The position numbers and the translations under genes were made by a program. Positions 33,660-43,130 of a stretch of 43,130 nt of DNA are shown here, piece after piece (position 1 is the stretch's first letter; the number at the start of each line of letters is the position of its first letter). The stretch covers positions 1-43,130 of the forward strand of contig JACPCH010000022.1 in NCBI GenBank assembly GCA_016179875.1, read 5' to 3'. Under the pieces are notes generated by a model. That model did no database searches, was not told where the DNA came from, and saw nothing but the letters and a program-made list of their open reading frames with translations. The stretch comes from Candidatus Rokuibacteriota bacterium (GTDB lineage: Bacteria > Methylomirabilota > Methylomirabilia > Rokubacteriales > CSP1-6).

Positions 33660-35219
33660 ATGCAAGGCATTTGGCTCATTCTCGACTCTTTCATCGCCGT
33701 CCTTGCCCTGGTCGTCGGATTCTTCCTCCACAAGATCTTCAGCGATCGCAAGATCGGCGAGGCCACCACCCGCGCCGAGCGCATCGTCCAGGACGCCGAG
33801 CGCGAGGCCGCCAACCGAACGAAGCAGGCGGACCTCGCGGCCCAGGAGGCGTCGCTCAAGGCCCGCACCGCCTTCGAGGAGGGCGCGCGCCGCCGCCAGC
33901 GCGAGATCGAGCAGATCGAGCAGCGCGTGCTCGCGAAGGAGGAGGAGCTCGCGCGCAAGCTCGAGCAGATGGAGCGCCGCCTCAACGAGATCGGCGCGAA
34001 GGAGCGCGAGGTCGCCGGGCGCGAGAAGACCGTCGCCGAGCAGGAGGGCCGGCTCGCGCTGGCGCTCGAGGAGCAGCGGCGGAAGCTCGAGACGATCGCC
34101 GGCCTCACCGCCGAGGAGGCCAAGCGCCAGCTCCTCGGGCAGATGGAGGCGGAGGCCCGGCGCGAGGCGCAGCTGGTCGCGATGCGGCTCGAGGAGGAGG
34201 CGCGCGAGACCGCCGACGTGAAGGCCCGCGAGGTCCTGGCCACGACCATCCAGCGGCTGGCGCCGGACTACACGGTGGAGACTTCGGTTTCGGTCGTGGA
34301 CCTGCCCTCCGACGACATGAAGGGCCGCATCATCGGCCGCGAGGGGCGCAACATCCGCGCGCTCGAGCTGCACACGGGCGTGGACCTCATCGTGGACGAC
34401 ACGCCCGAGACGGTGCTGATCTCCGCCTACGACCCCTACCGCCGCGAGATCGCGCGCCGCGCGCTCCAGGTCCTGATCGCCGACGGCCGCATCCACCCGG
34501 CGCGCATCGAGGAGGTCGTCGAGAAGGTCAAGAAGGAGATGGAGCAGCACCTCAAGGAGGAAGGCGACAAGGCCTGCTTCGAGGTCGGGGTCCACGGGCT
34601 GCATCCGGAGCTGGTGAAGCTGGTCGGGCGCCTGAAGTTCCGGACCTCGTACGGGCAGAACTGCCTGCAGCACTCCAAGGAGGTGGCGTGGCTCGCCGGC
34701 ATGATGGCGGCCGAGATCAAGGCCGACTCGAAGCTCGCCAAGCGCATGGGCCTCCTGCATGACATCGGCAAGGCGCTCACCCACGAGCAGGAGGGGAGCC
34801 ACCCGGAGCTGAGTCTCCAGGTGCTGACGAAGTACAACGAGCCGCCCTCGGTCATCAACGCCGCGCTCTGCGGCCACGAGAACGTGGAGCCGGAGACCAT
34901 CGAGGCCGTGCTGGTGGAGGCCGCCGACGGCATCTCGGCGGCGCGCCCGGGCGCGCGCCGCGACGTCCTCGAGTCCTACATCAAGCGGCTCGCGAAGCTC
35001 GAGGAGATCGCGATGTCCTACAAGGGCGTCGAGATGTGCTACGCGATCCAGGCCGGCCGCGAGCTGCGCGTGATGACCAAGGCCGACGTCCTCTCGGACT
35101 TCGACGCGCACCAGCTCGCCAAGGACATCTCCAAGCGCATCGAGGCCGAGATGCAGTACCCCGGGCACATCAAGGTCGTGGTCATCCGCGAGACGCGCGC
35201 CGTCGAAGTGGCGAAGTAG
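33660..35219 (+). CDS. rny: Ribonuclease Y
   Basis: N-terminal TM, long coiled coil, KH domain GRIIGREGRNIRALE, HD domain LLHDIGKALTHE. Confidence 0.96.
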   Translation: MQGIWLILDSFIAVLALVVGFFLHKIFSDRKIGEATTRAERIVQDAEREAANRTKQADLAAQEASLKARTAFEEGARRRQREIEQIEQRVLAKEEELARKLEQMERRLNEIGAKEREVAGREKTVAEQEGRLALALEEQRRKLETIAGLTAEEAKRQLLGQMEAEARREAQLVAMRLEEEARETADVKAREVLATTIQRLAPDYTVETSVSVVDLPSDDMKGRIIGREGRNIRALELHTGVDLIVDDTPETVLISAYDPYRREIARRALQVLIADGRIHPARIEEVVEKVKKEMEQHLKEEGDKACFEVGVHGLHPELVKLVGRLKFRTSYGQNCLQHSKEVAWLAGMMAAEIKADSKLAKRMGLLHDIGKALTHEQEGSHPELSLQVLTKYNEPPSVINAALCGHENVEPETIEAVLVEAADGISAARPGARRDVLESYIKRLAKLEEIAMSYKGVEMCYAIQAGRELRVMTKADVLSDFDAHQLAKDISKRIEAEMQYPGHIKVVVIRETRAVEVAK

Positions 35220-35225
35220 GCGGGC

Positions 35226-36002
35226 ATGAACATCCTCATGGTCGGCGACGTCTTCGGCGAGCCGGGCCGCGCGGCGCTGGCCCGGCTCCTGCCGCGCCTG
35301 CGCCAGGAGCACGCGATCGACTTCTGCGTCGTCAACGTCGAGAACGCGGCCGGCGGCTTCGGCGTGACGCCCCCGATGGCGCGGCTGTTCCTCGAGCAGG
35401 GCGCCGACGTGATGACGTCCGGCAACCACGTCTGGGACAAGAAGGAGATCGTCGAGTACATCGCGAAGGAGAACCTCCTCCTGCGGCCCGCGAACTTCCC
35501 GGCGGGGACGCCCGGCGCCGGGTCCATCACCGTCAAGTGCGGCCCCCACAAGATCGCGGTGCTGAATCTGATGGGGCGCGTGTTCATGCTCCCGATCGAC
35601 TGCCCGTTCCAGAAGGCCGACGAGGTCGTGCCCGAGCTCCGCAAGGACACGCCGATCGTCCTGGTGGACATGCACTGCGAGGCGACGTCCGAATCGCAGG
35701 CGATGGGCTGGTACCTCGACGGGCGGGTGAGCGCCGTCGTCGGCACCCACCGGCACGTCCAGACCGCCGACGAGCGCGTCCTGCCGGGCGGCACCGCCTA
35801 CATCACCGACCTCGGGATGACGGGCCCGACGGAGGGCGTGATCGGCGTCGACCGCCATCTCATCTTGCAGAAGTTCCTCTCGCAGATGCCGGTGCGCTTC
35901 GAGCCGGCCAAGGGGCCGGCCGCGCTCCACGGCGTCGTGATCGTCGTGGATCCCGACACCGGCCGCGCCTCGGACATTCGCCGGCTCCGCGTCCCGGCTT
36001 GA
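35226..36002 (+). CDS. ymdB: YmdB family metallophosphoesterase
   Basis: MNILMVGDVFGEPGRAAL, NVENAAGGFGVTP, TSGNHVWDKKEI, GTHRHVQTAD. Confidence 0.93.
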   Translation: MNILMVGDVFGEPGRAALARLLPRLRQEHAIDFCVVNVENAAGGFGVTPPMARLFLEQGADVMTSGNHVWDKKEIVEYIAKENLLLRPANFPAGTPGAGSITVKCGPHKIAVLNLMGRVFMLPIDCPFQKADEVVPELRKDTPIVLVDMHCEATSESQAMGWYLDGRVSAVVGTHRHVQTADERVLPGGTAYITDLGMTGPTEGVIGVDRHLILQKFLSQMPVRFEPAKGPAALHGVVIVVDPDTGRASDIRRLRVPA

Positions 36003-36850
36003 TCCTCGACGGCAGACTCGTCGCCCAGAAGGTCCTGGACGAGGTGCGCGCGGGCGTCGGGCGCCTGCGCGAGCGCACCGGCGTCACGCCGGCGCTGGCG
36101 GTCGTCCTGGTCGGCGACTTCGCGCCGTCGAAGATCTACGTCGCGAACAAGAAGAAGGCCGCCGACGCGGTCGGCATCGCCACGCGCGACTTCCTCCACC
36201 CGGCGGGGCTCACCCAGCCCGAGCTGGTCCGGCTCTTGGAAGGGCTCAACGCCGAGGACGATGTCCACGGCATCCTGCTCCAGCTCCCGTTGACCGCGGG
36301 CTGCGACGAGGACGCGGCGATCCGCGCGATCGCGCCGGAGAAGGACGTGGACGGGCTCCATCCCGCGAACCTCGGCCAGCTCCTGGCCGGCGCGCCGACG
36401 GTCGTGCCGTGCACGCCCGCCGGCTGCCTGGCGATTCTCGACCACTACGGCTGCGAGCTGAAGGGCGCGGAGGCGGTCGTGATCGGCCGCTCGCGCCTCG
36501 TCGGCAAGCCGCTGGCCCAGCTCCTGCTCGCGCGCCACGCGACGGTGACGATGTGCCACACGCGCACGCGCGACCTCGCCGCGCACGCGCGGCGCGCCGA
36601 CGTGCTCTGCGTCGCGGCGGGCCACCCGCGCACCGTCACGGGCGACATGGTGAAGGAGGGCGCGTGGGTGGTGGACGTCGGGACCAACCGGCTCGAGACG
36701 GGCAAGCTCGTGGGCGACGTGGAGTTCGAGGCGGCGGCGCGGCGCGCCCGCGCGATCACGCCGGTGCCGGGCGGGGTCGGCCCGATGACGGTCGCCATGC
36801 TGTTGAAGAACACGCTCGCCGCCGCCGAGCGCCAGCTCGCCGCCCGATGA
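35999..36850 (+). CDS. folD: Methylenetetrahydrofolate dehydrogenase / cyclohydrolase (TTG start overlapping ymdB stop)
   Basis: YVANKKKAADAVGI, HGILLQLPL, EKDVDGLHPANLG, VIGRSRLVGKPLAQLLL, TPVPGGVGPMTVAMLLKNT. Confidence 0.95.
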   Translation: MILDGRLVAQKVLDEVRAGVGRLRERTGVTPALAVVLVGDFAPSKIYVANKKKAADAVGIATRDFLHPAGLTQPELVRLLEGLNAEDDVHGILLQLPLTAGCDEDAAIRAIAPEKDVDGLHPANLGQLLAGAPTVVPCTPAGCLAILDHYGCELKGAEAVVIGRSRLVGKPLAQLLLARHATVTMCHTRTRDLAAHARRADVLCVAAGHPRTVTGDMVKEGAWVVDVGTNRLETGKLVGDVEFEAAARRARAITPVPGGVGPMTVAMLLKNTLAAAERQLAAR

Positions 36851-36866
36851 GTGCCGCGCGACCGCG

Positions 36867-37053
36867 GCCGGCAGGGCCTGTCGGGGTCGCGCCCCCTCCC
36901 GTCCTCGCGGTCGGTGTCGATAGTTTCGGTATGCGTCGTGCGGCCCGTCGCACGCGGTCGCGAGGCGCGCCGGTGTCGCTCCGGGCGTCCGGGGGCGCTC
37001 CCCCGCCACCCGCCGGCCTCGGCGTGCGCACAAGCATGACAGGCCCTGCCGGC
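36867..37053. repeat. 187-bp segment bounded by a perfect 16-bp inverted repeat (GCCGGCAGGGCCTGTC / GACAGGCCCTGCCGGC)
   Basis: Direct sequence reading; internal complementary pair GCGCCCCC (36889-36896) / GGGGGCGC (36991-36998). Confidence 0.8.
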
Positions 37054-37076
37054 GGCGGCGCGCGAGGACACGCGGC

Positions 37077-38366
37077 GTGACGAGCGACCGCGCGGTCTTG
37101 AGCGTGACGGAGCTGACGCAGCGGCTGCGCGCCGTGCTCGAGGAGCGGTTCCCCGCGGTCTGGGTCGAGGGCGAGATCTCGAACTTCCGCCTCTACGGCT
37201 CGGGCCACGCCTACTTCACGCTGAAGGACGCCGACGCCCAGCTCCGCGCCGTGCTCTTCCGGAACCGCGCGCGGCGTCTCAAGTTCGAGCCGGCCGACGG
37301 CCTGTCGGTGATGGCGTTCGGCAGCGTGGAGGTCTACGCCCAGCGCGGCGAGTACCAGCTCGTCGTCGAGCTGCTCGAGCCCAAGGGGCTCGGCGCGCTG
37401 CAGCTGGCCTTCGAGCAGCTCAAGGCGCGGCTCGAGGCCGAGGGGCTGTTCGACGCGGGCCGCAAGCGCGCGCTGCCGCGATTCCCGCGGAAGATCGGCA
37501 TCGTCACGTCGCCGAGCGGCGCCGCGCTGCGCGATATTCTTCGCGTGATCGGGCGGCGCTTCGGCGACCTCCACATCGTCATCGCCGGCTGCCGGGTGCA
37601 GGGCGACGGCGCCGCCGCCGAGATCGCCCAGGCCATCCGCGACCTCGACGCGCTCGGCGACGTGGACGTCGTCATCGTGGGGCGGGGCGGCGGCTCGCTC
37701 GAGGACCTGTGGGCGTTCAACGAGGAGGTCGTGGCGCGCGCCATCGCCGCCTCGACGGCGCCGGTGGTGTCGGCGGTGGGCCACGAGGTGGACTTCACCA
37801 TCGCCGACTTCGTCGCCGACCTGCGCGCGCCCACGCCGTCGGCGGCCGCCGAGCTGGTCGTTCGCGAGAAGCAGGCGGTCGTGGACACGCTGGCCGACCT
37901 GCGGCAGCGCCTGGGCCGCGCGATGACGAGGCCGCTCAGGGACCTCGAGCGCCGCGTGGACGACGTGGTCGCCCGGCTCCGCCGGGGCGGGCGCGGCGAG
38001 CTGGCGCGCGCGGAGCACCGGCTCCAGCTCGTGGCCGCCGGGCTCCGGTCGGCGAGCCCGTTCGCGCGGGTGGAGAACGGCCGCCACCGGCTCGACCGCG
38101 TGCAGGCGCGCATGCGCGCCGAGCTCCGCCACGCGGCGGTGGGCGCGCGGCACCGCCTCGCGGCCGCGGTGGGGCGGCTCGACTCGCTCTCGCCGCTGGC
38201 CGTGCTCGGCCGCGGCTACAGCCTGACGCTGGCGGACGCCCGCCGCATCGTGCGAAGCTGGCGCGACGTGCGGCCGGGCGATCCGGTGCGCGTGCTCCTG
38301 CACGAGGGGAGTCTCGACTGCCGCGTGGACGCGACGAGGGAGCAGGATGACCGACCTCACGTTTGA
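37077..38366 (+). CDS. xseA: Exodeoxyribonuclease VII large subunit
   Basis: LSVTELTQRLRAVLEERFPAVWVEGEISNFRLYGSGHAYFTLKD; VIVGRGGGSLEDLWAFNEE. Confidence 0.96.
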   Translation: MTSDRAVLSVTELTQRLRAVLEERFPAVWVEGEISNFRLYGSGHAYFTLKDADAQLRAVLFRNRARRLKFEPADGLSVMAFGSVEVYAQRGEYQLVVELLEPKGLGALQLAFEQLKARLEAEGLFDAGRKRALPRFPRKIGIVTSPSGAALRDILRVIGRRFGDLHIVIAGCRVQGDGAAAEIAQAIRDLDALGDVDVVIVGRGGGSLEDLWAFNEEVVARAIAASTAPVVSAVGHEVDFTIADFVADLRAPTPSAAAELVVREKQAVVDTLADLRQRLGRAMTRPLRDLERRVDDVVARLRRGGRGELARAEHRLQLVAAGLRSASPFARVENGRHRLDRVQARMRAELRHAAVGARHRLAAAVGRLDSLSPLAVLGRGYSLTLADARRIVRSWRDVRPGDPVRVLLHEGSLDCRVDATREQDDRPHV

Positions 38367-38582
38367 GGACTCGCTGGCGCGGCTCGAGCAGATCGTGGGC
38401 CAGCTCGAGGCCGGCAACCTCCCGCTGGAGGAATCGCTCAAGGTGTTCGAGGAGGGCGTGGCCCTCGCGCGCCACTGCGCGAAGTACCTCGAGGAGGCCG
38501 AGCGGCGGATCGAGCTGCTCACGAAGGACGAGGCCGGCGCGCCGGGCACCAAGCCCTTCGCGTGGGAGCCGGACGGCGAGGC

Positions 38583-38586
<4 letters not shown>
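38347..38586 (+). CDS. xseB: Exodeoxyribonuclease VII small subunit
   Basis: LTFEDSLARLEQIVGQLEAGNLPLEESLKVFEEG. Confidence 0.95.
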
Positions 38587-41054
<2,468 letters not shown>

Positions 41055-41056
41055 CG

Positions 41057-42658
41057 ATGGACGCGTTCTGGGCCTGGTTCTGGGGCACCGGCTGGTTCTG
41101 GTTCGCCATGTTCTGGGTGGCGCTCGCCGTGAACGGGCGCGCGGCCTTCAAGCTGCTGCTCGACTGGAAGGGCATGCTGACCACCTGCCGCTTCGTCGAG
41201 GACGCCTACGCGCGCCTCCCCGCGCTGCCCGACGAGGCCCGGCTCGAGCGCGAGCCGGCGGCGCCCGTCTTCGTCCACGTCGTGCCGGCCTGGGAGGAGC
41301 CGGAGATCGCCACGACGCTCCAGGCCCTGCTGCACTCGCGCTACCCGCACGGCAAGCTCCACGTGGTGGTCGCGACCCGGGAAGCGGAGGAGCGCGCGCC
41401 CCATCCGGCCATGGCGGCGCCGACGGCGGAGCTGGTGCGCCGCTTCCGCGAGACCCTGCCGCCGTGGCAGCAGAAGATGCTCACGCTGGTGGCGCTGCCG
41501 GGCGAGGGGCGCAAGGCCGACCAGCTCAACTGGGCGCTGCGCCCGGAGGTCCTCCGCGGCCTGCTCGACGGCCAGCACGACCCGGCGCGCGTCTTCGTCG
41601 GCGTGAGCGACGCCGACTCGATCCCCGACCCGAACACCCACCGCTGGATCGCGGCCGACGTGCTGGAGACCGGCGGGAGCCTCGCCTACCAGGGGGTAAC
41701 GCTCTCGCTCGCGAACTTCGACCGCCTCGACGTGCGGGGCCGCGTGTGCGCCATCCAGCAGTCGTCCATCTTCATCCGCGTGTCGATCGCCCGCCTGATC
41801 AACGAGCGCCGGCGCGTGGCCTGGTTCGCGCGCCTGTCGGCGCGCGCGCCGGGGGCGGCGCGGCTCGTGCGCCCGCTGTTCGACTTCTGCTTCCGCCGCT
41901 CGCAGATCTGCCTCGGGCACCACGAGTTCGTCCGGCTCGACGCCCTGCGGGCGCTCGGCCTGTTCCCGACGGCCGGCGCCACCGAGGACTCGGCGCTCGG
42001 CCTGGCGCTCGGCGCGCACGGGATCCTGATCGCGGCGCTGCCGCTGCTCGAGCTGGTGGACCTGCCGGAGACGACCGAGAAGATGGTCCGGCAGAACGCC
42101 CGCTGGTACAAGGGCGTGCTCGACGACGTCGCGTTCCTCTGGAGCGCCTGGCGCGCGCGGCCGAGCGCGTTCAACCTGGCCCAGCTCGGCCGCCACGTCG
42201 GCAACAAGGTGATCGAGTGGCCGATCGCGGCGGTGGTGTACCCGGTGCTCGGCTTCCTCGGCTGGCATCTGGCGTACCGGTTCTCGGCCCACCCGCTGTG
42301 GTTCGTGCTGGGAGTCGCGTTCCCGTCCGTCTCCCTCGGCCTCACCATCTGGGTCGGCGGGATCGTCACGCAGGACCTGATCGAGAGCCTGACGCCCCAC
42401 CTGCCGCGGCGCGTGAGCGTGGCACGGACGACGCTCCGGCAGAAGTTCTGGGGGACGTTCCGCTGCCAGACCTACTGGCTGCTGGCGACGCGCGGCGCCT
42501 GGCGTGTGCTGTGGGCGCTCGCGCGCACGGGCCGCTTCGAGCCGGCCAAGACCGACCGCGTCGCCCGCCCCGCCTGGGCGCGCGCCCCGCCGGGGCGTCT
42601 CCGATCCGTGGCATTGACGAGGCGCCGCCGGGACTCCACGATTGTGAAACACGCGTGA
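41057..42658 (+). CDS. Membrane glycosyltransferase, family 2
   Basis: PVFVHVVPAWEEPEIATTLQALLHSRYP...GVSDADSIPDP...TEDSALGLALGAHG...RQNARWYKGV. Confidence 0.82.
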   Translation: MDAFWAWFWGTGWFWFAMFWVALAVNGRAAFKLLLDWKGMLTTCRFVEDAYARLPALPDEARLEREPAAPVFVHVVPAWEEPEIATTLQALLHSRYPHGKLHVVVATREAEERAPHPAMAAPTAELVRRFRETLPPWQQKMLTLVALPGEGRKADQLNWALRPEVLRGLLDGQHDPARVFVGVSDADSIPDPNTHRWIAADVLETGGSLAYQGVTLSLANFDRLDVRGRVCAIQQSSIFIRVSIARLINERRRVAWFARLSARAPGAARLVRPLFDFCFRRSQICLGHHEFVRLDALRALGLFPTAGATEDSALGLALGAHGILIAALPLLELVDLPETTEKMVRQNARWYKGVLDDVAFLWSAWRARPSAFNLAQLGRHVGNKVIEWPIAAVVYPVLGFLGWHLAYRFSAHPLWFVLGVAFPSVSLGLTIWVGGIVTQDLIESLTPHLPRRVSVARTTLRQKFWGTFRCQTYWLLATRGAWRVLWALARTGRFEPAKTDRVARPAWARAPPGRLRSVALTRRRRDSTIVKHA

Positions 42659-42737
42659 CACGGAGCCGCCGGTGCCGAAGAATGACGGCAATTACCCCCC
42701 CCACACTTCTTGGGAAACCAGGACGGTGGGTTCTCAG

Positions 42738-42767
42738 CCCCCGGCGCCCGGCATAGGGCGCCGGGGG
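42738..42767 (+). terminator. Very stable hairpin (12-bp perfect stem), terminator-like
   Basis: CCCCCGGCGCCC-ggcata-GGGCGCCGGGGG followed by TCCTTGTCT (weak T-tract). Confidence 0.55.
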
Positions 42768-42779
42768 TCCTTGTCTGCA

Positions 42780-43130
42780 GTGTCCGAGCGCGTCGCCTAC
42801 CGAGCCTTCAAGAGCACGTTCGGGTCTTCGCGGTATGCGCCGCTGTATGCCGGCCAGCAGGGGTTTCTCGCGCGATTGCAGGCGCAACAGGGGCTCACCC
42901 TCTGGACCGGTCGGATGGCGCATGCCGGAGGGCGCTGGTACGAGAAAGGGGTGGACGTCGCCCTGGCCTACGCGGGCGAGTATGAGGTTGCGGTCCTGGT
43001 GAGCGGCGATGGAGACCTGGCGCCCGCCGTCCACGAGGTGCGCCGGATCGGGCGACGGGTGGAGAACGCGATGATCCGGGCACGGCGATCATGGCACCTC
43101 GTCCAGGAGAGCACGAGGTTCATCCCGATC
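42780..43130 (+). CDS. Partial NYN-domain (LabA/DUF88-like PIN-fold) protein, runs off the window; N-terminus apparently missing
   Basis: GQQGFLARLQAQQGLTLWTGRMAHAGGRWYEKGVDVALAYAGEYEVAVLVSGDGDLAPAVHEVRRIGRRVENA; EKGVDVxLA and LVSGDGDLxPAV motifs. Confidence 0.6.
   Translation, partial: MSERVAYRAFKSTFGSSRYAPLYAGQQGFLARLQAQQGLTLWTGRMAHAGGRWYEKGVDVALAYAGEYEVAVLVSGDGDLAPAVHEVRRIGRRVENAMIRARRSWHLVQESTRFIPI

Noticed and set aside
32658-35930. 1090-aa minus-strand ORF spanning rny and ymdB
   Set aside because: GC-rich antisense shadow ORF; only its 3' part (32658-33428) encodes a recognisable protein (enoyl-CoA hydratase), and the plus strand carries bona fide rny/ymdB.

Overview
This is a high-GC bacterial chromosomal window with dense, mostly plus-strand operons. 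Gene content and style suggest a Rokubacteria/Methylomirabilota-like lineage, but that is inference and was not tested. In order it contains: a branched-chain amino-acid ABC transporter (livF-H-M) plus chrA; a decayed IS remnant; a RidA / M24 peptidase / peptide-ABC cassette; a 'gene graveyard' at 9.8-11.3 kb (antitoxin-like, MBL-fold, DSD1-type, benzoate-CoA-ligase and CoxL-type fragments); a minus-strand response regulator / ABC-binding-protein operon; a small NHLP-clan-like / cNMP-binding / PqqD-M50-like cassette facing an unknown 409-aa protein; amidase, VTT protein, DAHP synthase and TonB; tRNA-Val-thrS-infC-rpmI-rplT-pheS-pheT-zapB-like-zapA; a 5.8-kb accessory block (peptide ABC, FAH, RidA, enoyl-CoA hydratase); 6S RNA-rny-ymdB-folD-xseA-xseB-ispA-eno-ftsB-GT2; and a partial NYN-domain ORF. 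The strongest observations are: (1) a Phe/Tyr-rich leader peptide (MGSVAQGTRFFYFVYFAEVCPGALI) followed by alternating complementary GC segments and a U-tailed terminator upstream of DAHP synthase, a likely aromatic attenuator; (2) the PqqD-M50-like cassette, whose HExxH motif reads HQVVH; (3) an unannotated 6S-like RNA directly upstream of rny; (4) an AUC-initiated infC, and a thrS with no canonical start codon placed 25 nt behind a tRNA; (5) a 187-bp element bounded by a perfect 16-bp inverted repeat between folD and xseA. All family assignments come from reading the translations by eye; no database search was run.
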